From the NCBI RefSeq assembly GCF_031085295.1, contig NZ_JAVFWO010000003.1, positions 656,005-720,004 on the forward strand: a stretch of DNA of 64,000 nt. The letters run 5' to 3'. Origin of the DNA: Microbacterium psychrotolerans (GTDB lineage: Bacteria; Actinomycetota; Actinomycetes; Actinomycetales; Microbacteriaceae). The translations under genes and the position numbers were made by a program. The notes under the pieces were generated by a model, which was given only the letters and a program-made list of their open reading frames with translations, searched no databases and was not told where the DNA came from. Shown here piece by piece: positions 24,583 to 33,171 of this stretch; within the stretch, counting starts at the first letter, position 1, and each line of letters opens with the position of its first letter.

Positions 24583-26139
24583 CTACGCACCATCCTCATG
24601 CTGCGAGCGCACCAGGTCCACGACCTCGTCGTATCTCGGCGAGTTCATGAAGTTGTCCACCGACACGTGCACCGAGTTCGGCGTCTTCTGCCGCGCCCGG
24701 TCGGTGAGCTGGTTCTGCGTGATGACCAGGTCGGCCGAGCCGTCCAGCGCGGCGATCGCCTTGTTGACGACCGTGACGTCCTCGATGCCTGCCTTCTTGA
24801 TCTTGTTGCGCAGCACGCTCGCGCCCATCGCCGACGAGCCCATGCCCGCGTCGCACGCGAACACGATGTTCTTGATCTCGCGCTCGGTCATGGTCGCCGG
24901 CTCGATGCCGCCGTCGGCTCCGGTGGCGGCGCCGCCCCGCAGGCCCGAGAGCGCGTCGGAGGACTTGCCCTTGGCCGCCTCGGTCTGCGTGATCGCCGCG
25001 CCGAAGGCGTCGTCGGTCGCTGCCATCGCCTCGAGGTCGCGCTTGCGGGAGGCGCGCAGGATGACCCACGAGATCAAGAACGTCACCGTAGCAGCGAGTA
25101 CGACGGACAGGAGCACCGCGACGTACGAGTTGTTGGCGACCTGGGCGATGACCGCGAAGATGCTGCCTGGTGCCGCCGGGGCTCGCAACGCGCCCCCGAG
25201 GAGCATGTTCGTCGTGACGCCCGTCATGCCGCCCGCGATCAGTGCGAGGATGAGCATCGGCTTCATCAGCGCGTACGGGAAGTAGACCTCGTGGATGCCG
25301 CCGAAGAACTGGATAACCGCGGCTCCGGGGGCGGAGGCGCGAGCAGCGCCGATCCCGAAGAAGGTGAACGCGAGGAGCAGTCCCACGCCAGGCCCGGGGT
25401 TGGCCTCGAGGAGGAACAGGATCGACGATCCGGTGTCGGCCGACTCCTGGATGCCGAGCGGGGTCAGCACCCCATGGTTGATGGCGTTGTTCAGGAAGAA
25501 GACCTTCGCGGGCTCGATGATGATGCTCGTGAGAGGCAGCAGGTTCATGGAGACGAGCCAGTCCACCGCGTTGCTCAGGATCTGCATGACGCCGTTGACA
25601 ACCCACGCGATCGGGTAGAAGCCGATGATGGCGAGCACGAAGCCCCAGATGCCCGCGGAGAACATGTTGACGAGCATCTCGAAGCCCGCCTTGATCTTGC
25701 CCTCCCACAGGCTGTCGAGCCACTTCATCGAGTAGGCGCAGATGGGGGCCATGATCATCGCGCCGATGAACATGTGCACCTGGCCGAGCTGGTTGTCTGC
25801 CGGGAGGTCGGCGTTGATCTGGGCGATCAGGTAGTCCGACCCGGCGATCGCGCCGAATGTGCCGATCGACGCGACGACACCTCCGCGCACGCCGTAGATG
25901 ATGTTGCCGCCCGTGTACGCGATGAGAATCGGCAGCAGGTAGTGGATGAAGGGCCCCACGAGCGTTGCCAGTGCGGGCACCGGGGTCCAGCCGACCGCGA
26001 TGAAGAACGCCGTGAAGATGCCCCACGCGATCAGGGCCGGGATGTTGGGCATGATCATGCCCGACAGGAACGTGCCGAAGCGCTGGACTCCGACCCGTGC
26101 CTTGCTGGTGCCCGATGCGGGCACAGACGCCGTTGTCAT
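24583..26139 (-). CDS. mtlA: PTS mannitol-specific EIICB component
   Basis: Membrane permease that imports mannitol and phosphorylates it. 518 residues. The EIIC domain (about residues 15-345) has the sugar-binding motif FFGGIHEVYFPYA. A flexible linker of about 60 residues rich in Ala, Gly and Glu follows. The EIIB domain (417-518) has the phospho-Cys in VFACDAGMGSSAMG (about C429). Start supported by AAGGAG 8 bases upstream. Downstream of ptsI in a head-to-tail series and divergent from the PRD regulator across the locus. Confidence 0.96.
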   Translation of the reverse strand: MTTASVPASGTSKARVGVQRFGTFLSGMIMPNIPALIAWGIFTAFFIAVGWTPVPALATLVGPFIHYLLPILIAYTGGNIIYGVRGGVVASIGTFGAIAGSDYLIAQINADLPADNQLGQVHMFIGAMIMAPICAYSMKWLDSLWEGKIKAGFEMLVNMFSAGIWGFVLAIIGFYPIAWVVNGVMQILSNAVDWLVSMNLLPLTSIIIEPAKVFFLNNAINHGVLTPLGIQESADTGSSILFLLEANPGPGVGLLLAFTFFGIGAARASAPGAAVIQFFGGIHEVYFPYALMKPMLILALIAGGMTGVTTNMLLGGALRAPAAPGSIFAVIAQVANNSYVAVLLSVVLAATVTFLISWVILRASRKRDLEAMAATDDAFGAAITQTEAAKGKSSDALSGLRGGAATGADGGIEPATMTEREIKNIVFACDAGMGSSAMGASVLRNKIKKAGIEDVTVVNKAIAALDGSADLVITQNQLTDRARQKTPNSVHVSVDNFMNSPRYDEVVDLVRSQHEDGA

Positions 26140-26182
26140 CTTGCTGTCTCCTTCTTCTGGTTCTGCCGCAGCTGCGGGCGGC

Positions 26183-27877
26183 CTATCGGGTGGTGGCCGC
26201 CGTCTGGGCGGCTGTCCTTGCGCTGCCGGCCGCGGCCTGTTGCGCCGCTGTCCGAGCGGATGCCGCGTCGGACGCGGCGAGGGCGGCTGCAGCGATGTCG
26301 CGCGCCTGTTCGATGGTGTGCTTCAGCAGCGTGGCGCGCACGTCGGCGAGCGCCGTGGGCGCCATCGACAGGCTCGTCGCGCCGAGGCCCACGAGCACCA
26401 CGGCCAGGAGCGGATCGGCTGCCGCCTCGCCGCAGATGCCGACGGGCTTGCCGTGCGCCCGGCCGGCGTCGCCGACCTCCCGGATGAGCCGGAGCACCGC
26501 GGGGTGCCATGGGTCCTGGAGCGAGGCGACCGAGCCGAGCAGCCGGTCGGCGGCCATCGTGTACTGCGTGAGGTCGTTGGTGCCGATCGACGCGAAGTCG
26601 GTGTACGACAGGATCCGGTCGGCCAGCAGCGCGGAGGAGGGCACCTCGACCATGACCCCGGCCGTCTTGATGCCGTAGTCACGGGCGATGTCGGTGAAGT
26701 ACTCCGATTCCTCGACGGTCGCCACCATCGGCGCCATGACCCAGAGGTCGGCGTCGGTCGCGGCATCCGCCTCGGCCAGTGCGGTGAGCTGTTCGCGCAG
26801 GATGTCCTCGCTCGCGCGCAGCGCCCGGATGCCGCGGAGCCCGAGCGCCGGGTTCTCCTCGTGCGCGTCGTTGAGGAACGCCAGCGGCTTGTCGGCCCCG
26901 GCGTCGAGCACGCGCACGACCACCTTCTTGCCGGGGAACTCCGACAGCAGCTTCGTATAGGCCTCGCGCTGCTGCTCGACGGTGGGAGCCTGCGCCGAGC
27001 TCAGGAACAGGAACTCGGTGCGGAAGAGCCCGACCCCCTCGGCGCCCAGCGCCACCGCGTCGATCGCGCCCTCCGGCTTGCCGAGGTTCGCGAGCAGCGG
27101 CACCGGCGTGCCGTCGGCGAGGGCACCGTCGGTGATCGGCGCGGACGACGCGGATGCCCGGTCCTCGGCGCGGCGCAGCGCCCGCTCGAGCTCGTCGGGC
27201 GTCGGCGCCGTCGTGACGACGCCGGCGGCGGCATCCACGATCACGGTCTCGCCGTCGCGGAGGTCCTTGGCATCGACCGCGCCGACGATGGCCACGATCG
27301 ACTTCTCGCGGGCGAGGATCGCGGTGTGCGACGTGGGGCCGCCCTCGGTCGTCACGAGCGCGAGCACCTTGTCGAGGTCGAGCAGGGCGGTGTCGGCCGG
27401 TGCGAGATCCTTGGCGACGAGGACGAACGGATGCCCGGGGTCGGGCACGCCGGGCGCCGGCTCGCCGCGCAGCCGGGCGATGACCCGCTGGGCGACGTCG
27501 TCGAGGTCGGCCGCACGCTCGCCGAGGTAGCCGCCGAGCGCGGTGAGCTGGTCGCGGAACGACGCGAACGCGTCGAACACGGCGAACTCGCCCGTCCGCC
27601 CCTGGGCCAGCCGGGCGTCGACCTCGTCGGCGAGAGTCGGATCCTCGGCCATCATCGCCTGCGCCTCGAGCACCTCCTGTGCGGCGCCGCCCGCCTGGAT
27701 TCCGCGGGCTTCGAGCTCACGGGCGACGGCGGCCACGGCATCCGTCACCCGCGCCTTCTCTTCGTCGACGCTCAGCGTGCTGGGCGCGTCGGCCGGGGCG
27801 GGCGCGGGCTCCGCCATGCGCGCGACAGGTCCCTGGGCGACGCCCAGGCCGATTCCGACACCACGCAGTTCGGACAT
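26183..27877 (-). CDS. ptsI: PTS enzyme I (phosphoenolpyruvate-protein phosphotransferase)
   Basis: General PTS protein that takes phosphate from phosphoenolpyruvate and gives it to HPr. 564 residues. Active His184 is in TTEGGPTSHTAILAR. The PEP-binding barrel shows RTEFLFL, MVEVPSSALLAD and the catalytic Cys in PVGICGEAAAD. The last 30 residues are an Ala/Arg/Thr tail with no role I recognise. It starts one base after the ptsH stop. Lying inside the mannitol operon, it may be the only enzyme I of the cell, or one of several; the window cannot tell. Confidence 0.96.
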   Translation of the reverse strand: MSELRGVGIGLGVAQGPVARMAEPAPAPADAPSTLSVDEEKARVTDAVAAVARELEARGIQAGGAAQEVLEAQAMMAEDPTLADEVDARLAQGRTGEFAVFDAFASFRDQLTALGGYLGERAADLDDVAQRVIARLRGEPAPGVPDPGHPFVLVAKDLAPADTALLDLDKVLALVTTEGGPTSHTAILAREKSIVAIVGAVDAKDLRDGETVIVDAAAGVVTTAPTPDELERALRRAEDRASASSAPITDGALADGTPVPLLANLGKPEGAIDAVALGAEGVGLFRTEFLFLSSAQAPTVEQQREAYTKLLSEFPGKKVVVRVLDAGADKPLAFLNDAHEENPALGLRGIRALRASEDILREQLTALAEADAATDADLWVMAPMVATVEESEYFTDIARDYGIKTAGVMVEVPSSALLADRILSYTDFASIGTNDLTQYTMAADRLLGSVASLQDPWHPAVLRLIREVGDAGRAHGKPVGICGEAAADPLLAVVLVGLGATSLSMAPTALADVRATLLKHTIEQARDIAAAALAASDAASARTAAQQAAAGSARTAAQTAATTR

Positions 27878-27878
27878 G

Positions 27879-28157
27879 TCAGGCCTCCGCGTCGTGGTCG
27901 GTGGTGAGCAGCTCGGCGAGGGTGTCGAGCGTGGCGTCGGCGTTGTCGCCGTCAGCCGTGAGGGTCACGTAGTCGCCCTGCTCCACGCCCAGCGCGATCA
28001 CGCCGAGGATGCTGGCCGCATTGACCGGGCCGCCGGCATCCTTCGCGATCGTGATCGGGATGCCGGCATCCTTCGCCGCCTGCGCGAAGAGCTTCGCAGG
28101 GCGCGCGTGCAGCCCGTGCGCCGATCCGATCCGGACGGTGCGGGAGATGGGTGGCAT
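27879..28157 (-). CDS. ptsH: Phosphocarrier protein HPr
   Basis: Small PTS carrier passing phosphate from enzyme I to EIIA domains. 92 residues. Active His17 in GLHARPAKL. The helix NAASILGVIALG has Ser49 at the place of the regulatory Ser46 of low-GC Gram-positives, although HPr kinase is generally absent from actinobacteria. AAAAGGGG lies about 7 bases before the ATG. One base separates it from ptsI. Confidence 0.95.
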   Translation of the reverse strand: MPPISRTVRIGSAHGLHARPAKLFAQAAKDAGIPITIAKDAGGPVNAASILGVIALGVEQGDYVTLTADGDNADATLDTLAELLTTDHDAEA

Positions 28158-28170
28158 GTCGTGACCCCTT

Positions 28171-28215
28171 TTCTTGGATCTGGTTCAGGAGTTCTTCTGG
28201 ATCTCGTTCAGGACT
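28171..28215 (-). repeat. Imperfect tandem duplication between the orphan EIIB and ptsH
   Basis: TTCTTGGATCTGGTTCAGGA (28171-28190) is followed by a slightly longer second copy, TTCTTCTGGATCTCGTTCAGG (28192-28212). It occupies most of the 64-base gap upstream of the ptsH ribosome-binding site. Probably a slippage duplication; a leader role cannot be excluded. Confidence 0.5.
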
Positions 28216-28221
28216 GCTCTG

Positions 28222-28602
28222 TCATGAGCTCGCGGTTCGGGGTCGGTCAGCCGGGGTGTCGTGCGCGCCCGCGTCCGCGGCCGGAAGCGGCCCCCCGGGG
28301 CTTCCGGTCGCGGCGCGGACCAGCGCGAGGGTGCGGGTTCCGTCGCGATCTCCGAAGATGTCGGACGGCAGCAGCACCACGGTCGTGCCCCGTGCGGCGG
28401 CATCCCGCTCGATGCGCTCCAGCGCGTGCGCGAGATGCGGTCCGACCAGGACGACGTCCGCGGCATCGAGATCGATGGGCAGCGACTGCTCGGTGCCGGC
28501 GAAGGCGGAGTAGTCGAGCCCTTCGGCGTGTGCCGCGTGACGCACGCGCTGAGCGACGAAGGTGCTCGAGGCACCCGCTCCGCAGACCACAAGGATCCTC
28601 AT
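28222..28602 (-). CDS. Orphan PTS EIIB protein, lactose/cellobiose type
   Basis: 126 residues. ILVVCGAGASSTFVAQRV at the N-terminus is the phospho-Cys loop (C7) of the lactose/cellobiose EIIB family, a different family from the EIIB fused to MtlA. After about residue 95 the sequence becomes a disordered Ala/Pro/Asp-rich tail. No matching EIIC or EIIA gene lies in the window. It is the first gene of the mannitol/general PTS series and is divergent from the PRD regulator 150 bases away, so a regulatory role, for example accepting or relaying phosphate for the regulator, is possible. This is inference. Confidence 0.8.
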   Translation of the reverse strand: MRILVVCGAGASSTFVAQRVRHAAHAEGLDYSAFAGTEQSLPIDLDAADVVLVGPHLAHALERIERDAAARGTTVVLLPSDIFGDRDGTRTLALVRAATGSPGGPLPAADAGAHDTPADRPRTASS

Positions 28603-28751
28603 CGACCCGCCTCCTCACTGGCCATTCTTGTGAGAACGCTGAGAGGGGACAACCACTCCTTCTTCCGCAGGGGCGGAAACGCCGCGGTGCGCGACGGCGC
28701 ATTGCGCCCCGCTCCCGCGCCCGAGTGGGGCGGGCGTGGTTGACTGGGCAG

Positions 28752-30692
28752 GTGACCCGGGCCCGGCAAGATCGCGTGCTCGGACTGCTCCTGCGCGACG
28801 GCGACTGGGTGACGGCATCGGCCCTCGCCGACGCCCTCGGCGTGACTCCGCGCAGCATCCGCTCATACGTGACCGCGGCCAACGCGCGCGTTGCGCCGGG
28901 CACGGCGGTCGAATCCGGCCCGCAGGGCTATCGGGCAGGCTCCGAGGCCGCGGCCGCCTTGCGTGCAGGCAGCGATGCCGGCACGCCGCGCGACCGGCTC
29001 CACACGCTGGTGCGTGCGCTCCTCGACGCCCCCGACGGCATCGACGTCTTCGAGACCGCCGACGCGCTGCACGTCTCACCGGCGACGCTCGACGCCGACC
29101 TCGCGCGAGTCCGCGGGCTGCTCGGCGGCACCGAGCTCACCCTCGAGCGCTCCGCCTCCCGTGCCCGCCTGCGCGGCACCGAGGGCGCGCAGCGTCGGCT
29201 GCTCAGCAAGCTCGCCCATGACGAGATGGATGCCGGATCCTTCGATCTCGCCGCCCTCCGGCGCACGCTCGGTGAGGGTTCGGTCGGGGCCGAGGCCTTC
29301 GGCCCGTTCAAGACCGAGCTGGTCGCGCGCCTGGGCGAGCTCGGGTGGTTCGTCAACGAGATCGGCATCGCCGACGTCGTCATGCACATCGCGATCGCCG
29401 CGGACCGCACCGCCCGTGACCGGCCCCTCGACGCGATCGGCTCGGACGCCGGCGACCGGCCCACGCAGACCCAGGTGGCCGCCATCATCGAGGAACTCTC
29501 GGAGCGGCACCTCGGCGTGCGGCTCGGCAGCGGGGACCTGCAGCACCTGGCGACCCTCGTGCTCACCCGCGTCGTCGCGCCCGACGGGCTCGCGGGAGCC
29601 GCATCCGTGACCGCACCGTCCACCCTCGACCCCGAGGTGGAAGCGGCGGTGCGCGACGTCGTGACCGCCGCCGCCGAGGAGTTCCTGGTCGACATCGCCC
29701 ACGACGACTTCGTGGTCCGGCTCGCGCTGCACGTGCAGAACCTGCTGCACCGCGCGCGGGAGCAGGCGTGGTCGCGCAATCCGCTCACGCGCTCGCTCAA
29801 GTCGACGTATCCGATGATCTTCGAGGTGGCGGTGTTCATCGCGAGCCGCCTGCAGCAGCGCCTCGGCATCCCGCTGCCCGACGACGAGATCGCCTACATC
29901 GCGATGCACGTCGGCGGACGCCTGGAGCGCAGCCGGCGTGCCGACCAGCTGCTGACCGCGACCATCGTGTGCCCGGGCTACTACGACCTGCACGAGCTGC
30001 TGCGCTCGAGCGTCGACCGCTCGCTCGGGCAGGCCATCGAGGTGGTCGGCGTCGAGACGCGCGTCGATCCCGACTGGGCGTCGATCGACACCGACCTCGT
30101 GCTCACCACCATCGACCCGCCCGTGACGAAGGAGCGGATCGTGCGCATCCAGCCCTTCCTCACCGACGCGGACGTCGAGCGCGTGCAGGCCGCGGCAGGC
30201 CGCATCCGTCGCTCCCGGCGGCTCGCGAGGCTGCGTGCCGAGCTCGAGCGCTACTTCGAGCCGTCCGCCTTCCTGCGTGGGCTCGACGACGTCGCGGCGG
30301 CCGGCGAGGAGGGGGTGATCCGTGCGCTGGGGGCGCTGCTCCTCGAGCGCGGCGTGATCGACGCCGCGTACGTCGAGCGCACCATCGAGCGCGAACGGCT
30401 CTCGTCCACCGCGTTCACCGATGCGCTGGCGGTGCCGCACGCCCTCGAGATGACCGCGTCCCGCACGGCCATCGCGATCGGGATCGCCGACCCCTCGATC
30501 GCGTGGGGCGACGGGCGCGTGCAGGTCGTCGCGCTCGTCGCGTTCTCGGAGACCGACCGCGAGGCGTTCCAGACGGTGTTCGAGCAGTTCGTCGAGGTGT
30601 TCAGCGAGCGCGACAGCGTGCAGCGGATCGTGCGCCGCGGCACCGACTTCAACGCCTTCCTCGACGAGCTCGTCGCCGTCATCGACGGCTGA
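28752..30692 (+). CDS. PRD-domain transcriptional regulator with EIIB- and EIIA-like domains (MtlR/BglG type)
   Basis: 646 residues, likely activator or antiterminator of the divergent mannitol PTS genes. Domains in order: N-terminal HTH domains (about 1-150, DRVLGLLLRDGDWVTASALA), PRD1 (about 175-280, His in VVMHIAIA), PRD2 (about 295-395, His in LALHVQN and IAMHVGG), an EIIB-like domain (about 403-490, Cys in TIVCPGYYD) and an EIIA domain of mannitol/fructose type (about 505-646, His in AVPHALE). This layout is that of MtlR, controlled by phosphorylation from HPr, EIIA and EIIB. GTG chosen; a TTG four codons upstream is also possible. The upstream gap contains TTCT-TGTG-AGAA (28625-28636), a weak operator candidate. 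Confidence 0.92.
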   Translation: MTRARQDRVLGLLLRDGDWVTASALADALGVTPRSIRSYVTAANARVAPGTAVESGPQGYRAGSEAAAALRAGSDAGTPRDRLHTLVRALLDAPDGIDVFETADALHVSPATLDADLARVRGLLGGTELTLERSASRARLRGTEGAQRRLLSKLAHDEMDAGSFDLAALRRTLGEGSVGAEAFGPFKTELVARLGELGWFVNEIGIADVVMHIAIAADRTARDRPLDAIGSDAGDRPTQTQVAAIIEELSERHLGVRLGSGDLQHLATLVLTRVVAPDGLAGAASVTAPSTLDPEVEAAVRDVVTAAAEEFLVDIAHDDFVVRLALHVQNLLHRAREQAWSRNPLTRSLKSTYPMIFEVAVFIASRLQQRLGIPLPDDEIAYIAMHVGGRLERSRRADQLLTATIVCPGYYDLHELLRSSVDRSLGQAIEVVGVETRVDPDWASIDTDLVLTTIDPPVTKERIVRIQPFLTDADVERVQAAAGRIRRSRRLARLRAELERYFEPSAFLRGLDDVAAAGEEGVIRALGALLLERGVIDAAYVERTIERERLSSTAFTDALAVPHALEMTASRTAIAIGIADPSIAWGDGRVQVVALVAFSETDREAFQTVFEQFVEVFSERDSVQRIVRRGTDFNAFLDELVAVIDG

Positions 30693-30751
30693 GCCCGGGC
30701 CGGAGGTGGACGGAGTCTGCGCGTCTCGCCGACGGAGGCCGGGGTGCCGGG

Positions 30752-31336
30752 TCAGCCGCGGGCGAGGCGCTCGGTGAGGTCGAGGCGCACCGCGGGCCAC
30801 TCGTGGGGGAGGATCGAGAACACCACGGTGTCGCGGAGCGTGCCGTCGGGGCCGAGCCGGTGGTTGCGCAGCACGCCGTCCTGCCGGGCGCCGAGCCGGG
30901 CGATCGCGGCGCGGGACTGGCGGTTGTGCCAGTGCGTGCGGAACTCGACCGCGATCGCGTCGCACGCCTCGAACGCGTGGCCCAGCAGCAGCAGCTTCGA
31001 CGCCGTGTTGACGGCCGTGCGCTGCGCCTCCCGCCCGATCCAGGTGTGCCCGATCTCGACGTGGCGGTTCGGCTGGTCGATGTTGCAGAAGGTGGTGGTG
31101 CCCACCACGCGCCCGGTGTCGAGGCGCCGGACGGCCCACGGGTTCATGTGGCCCTCATCGCGCCACGCCAGCCGCTGCGCGATGTCGGCGGCGATGCCGT
31201 CGGGACGCGGCACGGACGTGTACCAGGTGTGCTCCAGGCCGACCGCCGCCGCGGCGAGGTCGGCTTCGTGCTCGGGCGCGAGCGGTTCGAGGCGCACGTA
31301 CGCGTTCTCCAGCGCGATGGGCAGGGTGAGCAGCAT
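30752..31336 (-). CDS. GNAT-family N-acetyltransferase (RimJ/RimL-like)
   Basis: 194 residues. Transfers acetyl from acetyl-CoA to an amine; substrate unknown. The pattern fits the RimJ/RimL (Acetyltransf_3) branch: VRLEPLAPEHEADL at the start, VVGTTTFCNIDQPNRHVEIG, and EFRTHWHNRQSRAAIARLGA, the usual conserved helix of the family, near the end. The CoA-binding loop is the less canonical REAQRTAVNTASK. ATG start with TAGGCT 6 bases upstream. Convergent with the PRD regulator. Confidence 0.85.
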   Translation of the reverse strand: MLLTLPIALENAYVRLEPLAPEHEADLAAAAVGLEHTWYTSVPRPDGIAADIAQRLAWRDEGHMNPWAVRRLDTGRVVGTTTFCNIDQPNRHVEIGHTWIGREAQRTAVNTASKLLLLGHAFEACDAIAVEFRTHWHNRQSRAAIARLGARQDGVLRNHRLGPDGTLRDTVVFSILPHEWPAVRLDLTERLARG

Positions 31337-31342
31337 CCTCTG

Positions 31343-31348
31343 AGCCTA
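31343..31348 (-). promoter_or_regulatory. Leaderless -10 box (TAGGCT) for the GNAT gene
   Basis: TAGGCT ends 6 bases before the ATG at 31336. The divergent peptide-transporter promoter shares this 149-base gap. Confidence 0.6.
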
Positions 31349-31485
31349 GGGCTCGATGTGCATGTCGCCGCGTCGACATACTTCGCAATTGTTCGGCCGA
31401 TCGGAGCCTCCCTCTCGGGGGCCGACCTAGGCTCGAACGGTGCGTCCATTCGGGCGCATGCACAGCGAAGAGGACTCGAACCACG

Positions 31486-33051
31486 ATGAAGACGAAGAGG
31501 CGAGTGATCGCCCCCATCGCACTGGCACTGGCGGCGACCATCGGACTGGCGGCCTGCGGGCAGGGCGAAGCGGCACCCGAGACGAGCAGCGCCGAGGCGA
31601 CCGGACAGTTCACCTACGCGATCGCGAGCGACCCGACATCGCTCAACCCGATCAACGTCGGAGACCGCTGGGGCCTCACGGTCACGAACCTCGTGTACTC
31701 GCCGCTCGCGCGCGTCGAAGGCGACGGCACGGTCGTCAACGAGCTGGCCGAGTCCATCGAGCCCGCCGACGACGGCCTCTCGGTCACCGTCATCCTGAAG
31801 GACGGCCTGAAGTGGTCCGACGGCGAGCCGCTCACGGCCGACGACGTCGTCTTCACCTACACGAACAAGGCGGTCCGTGAGAACGGCAACGCCGACCTGC
31901 TGTGGATCGGCGATCAGCCGATCACCGCCGAGGCCACCGACGAGCGCACCGTGGTCTTCCACCTGCCCACCGTCAGCGCGGCGGCCCTGAGCAACATCGC
32001 CACCGAGACGTACATCATCCCCGAGCACGTGTACGGCGACGTCACCGACTTCTCGGTCTCGGAACTCGACCCGATCGCCGTCGGCTCCGGCCCGTACAAG
32101 CTCGCCGAGTACGAGCGTGGCCAGTACCTCACGTTCGAGGCGAACGAGAACTACTACGGCGAGGCGCCGAAGATCCCCGAGGTGACGCTGCGCATCGTGT
32201 CGGACCCCGACACCGTGAAGACCGCGCTGCAGACCGGTGAGGTGGACGCCTCGTTCGCGACCCCCGACCAGGTCACCGAGCTCGAGGGCGCCGGACTGAA
32301 CGTGAACCCGTACGCGGAGGGCCGCGTCGCCTACCTCGGTCTCAACGCGGCGAAGCTCACCGACCCGAAGGTGCGCCAGGCGATCTTCTTCGCCCTCGAC
32401 CGTGACGAGATCAACACCGGCGCGTTCCTCAGCGAGGACTATTACGAGAGCGCCTACACGATCCTCCCGCCGAGCAACGCCTACGCCACCGAGGACGTGG
32501 AGAAGTACGAGCAGGACGCGGATGCCTCGGCAGCCCTTCTCGAGGAGGCCGGCGTGTCCGACCTCACACTCACGCTGGCCTACGCCAACTCCGACTCCGC
32601 GCAGACGACCGAGGCGACGCTGATCCAGCAGCAGCTGCAGGACGCCGGCATCACGGTGGAGCTCGCGGGCATCGAGCCGGCGGCGGTCTTCGAGGAGATC
32701 CAGAAGGGCGCCGACTCGCAGTACGACGCGTTCCTCGGCGGCTACATCATGGGCCAGGACCCCGACGCCTACAGCCTGCTGTACCGCACGGGCGCGTCGG
32801 CGAATTACTTCTCGTACTCGAACCCGGCGACGGACGCGCTGTTCGATCAGGGTGCTGTGGAGCTCGACCCTGACGCGCGCGCGTCGATCTACGCCGACCT
32901 GCAGGCGCAGATCGCGGAGGACGCGGTGGTGTTCCCGCTCGCCGACAACCTCAAGATCCTCGCCGTGAATCCGCGGATCGGCGGCGTCGAGGACGCCAAG
33001 CTCGTCCCGATCTACACTCTCGAGAACTTCGGGCTTCTCACCGAGCAGTGA
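31486..33051 (+). CDS. Oligopeptide/dipeptide ABC transporter substrate-binding lipoprotein
   Basis: Family 5 solute-binding protein delivering peptides or nickel-like chelates to the ABC permease downstream. 521 residues. Lipoprotein signal with box GLAAC (lipidated Cys about residue 24), then a low-complexity linker. DGLKWSDGEPLTADDVVFTY and VGSGPYKLAEY are SBP_bac_5 hallmarks. GAGGA lies 11 bases before the ATG. A 14-base-pair hairpin follows the stop, probably keeping binding-protein mRNA in excess. Substrate specificity cannot be read from the sequence. Confidence 0.94.
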   Translation: MKTKRRVIAPIALALAATIGLAACGQGEAAPETSSAEATGQFTYAIASDPTSLNPINVGDRWGLTVTNLVYSPLARVEGDGTVVNELAESIEPADDGLSVTVILKDGLKWSDGEPLTADDVVFTYTNKAVRENGNADLLWIGDQPITAEATDERTVVFHLPTVSAAALSNIATETYIIPEHVYGDVTDFSVSELDPIAVGSGPYKLAEYERGQYLTFEANENYYGEAPKIPEVTLRIVSDPDTVKTALQTGEVDASFATPDQVTELEGAGLNVNPYAEGRVAYLGLNAAKLTDPKVRQAIFFALDRDEINTGAFLSEDYYESAYTILPPSNAYATEDVEKYEQDADASAALLEEAGVSDLTLTLAYANSDSAQTTEATLIQQQLQDAGITVELAGIEPAAVFEEIQKGADSQYDAFLGGYIMGQDPDAYSLLYRTGASANYFSYSNPATDALFDQGAVELDPDARASIYADLQAQIAEDAVVFPLADNLKILAVNPRIGGVEDAKLVPIYTLENFGLLTEQ

Positions 33052-33056
33052 CCGAC

Positions 33057-33095
33057 CGACGTCACGGGCATCCACTGCGGGTGCCCGTGACGTCG
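33057..33095 (+). terminator. Intercistronic hairpin after the peptide-binding protein
   Basis: A perfect 14-base stem, CGACGTCACGGGCA (33057-33070) with TGCCCGTGACGTCG (33082-33095), 11-base loop, starting 5 bases after the stop. It matches the hairpin after the other ABC binding-protein gene in position and probable role (partial termination or 3' protection). Confidence 0.7.
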
Positions 33096-33171
33096 TCGTG
33101 TTCGGCGGAGGATCCGCCCGGCGGTCTCCCTGAGCCGAGCATCCGTTGCCCATCGCCCGGAAAGGAGAACG

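Noticed and set aside
24598..26487. 629-codon forward open frame opposite mtlA
   Set aside because: Mirrors the codon pattern of mtlA and ptsI; no conserved motif.
28740..28745. TTGACT as a -35 box for the PRD regulator
   Set aside because: It would place the transcription start well inside the coding region; more likely a chance match, or an alternative TTG start.
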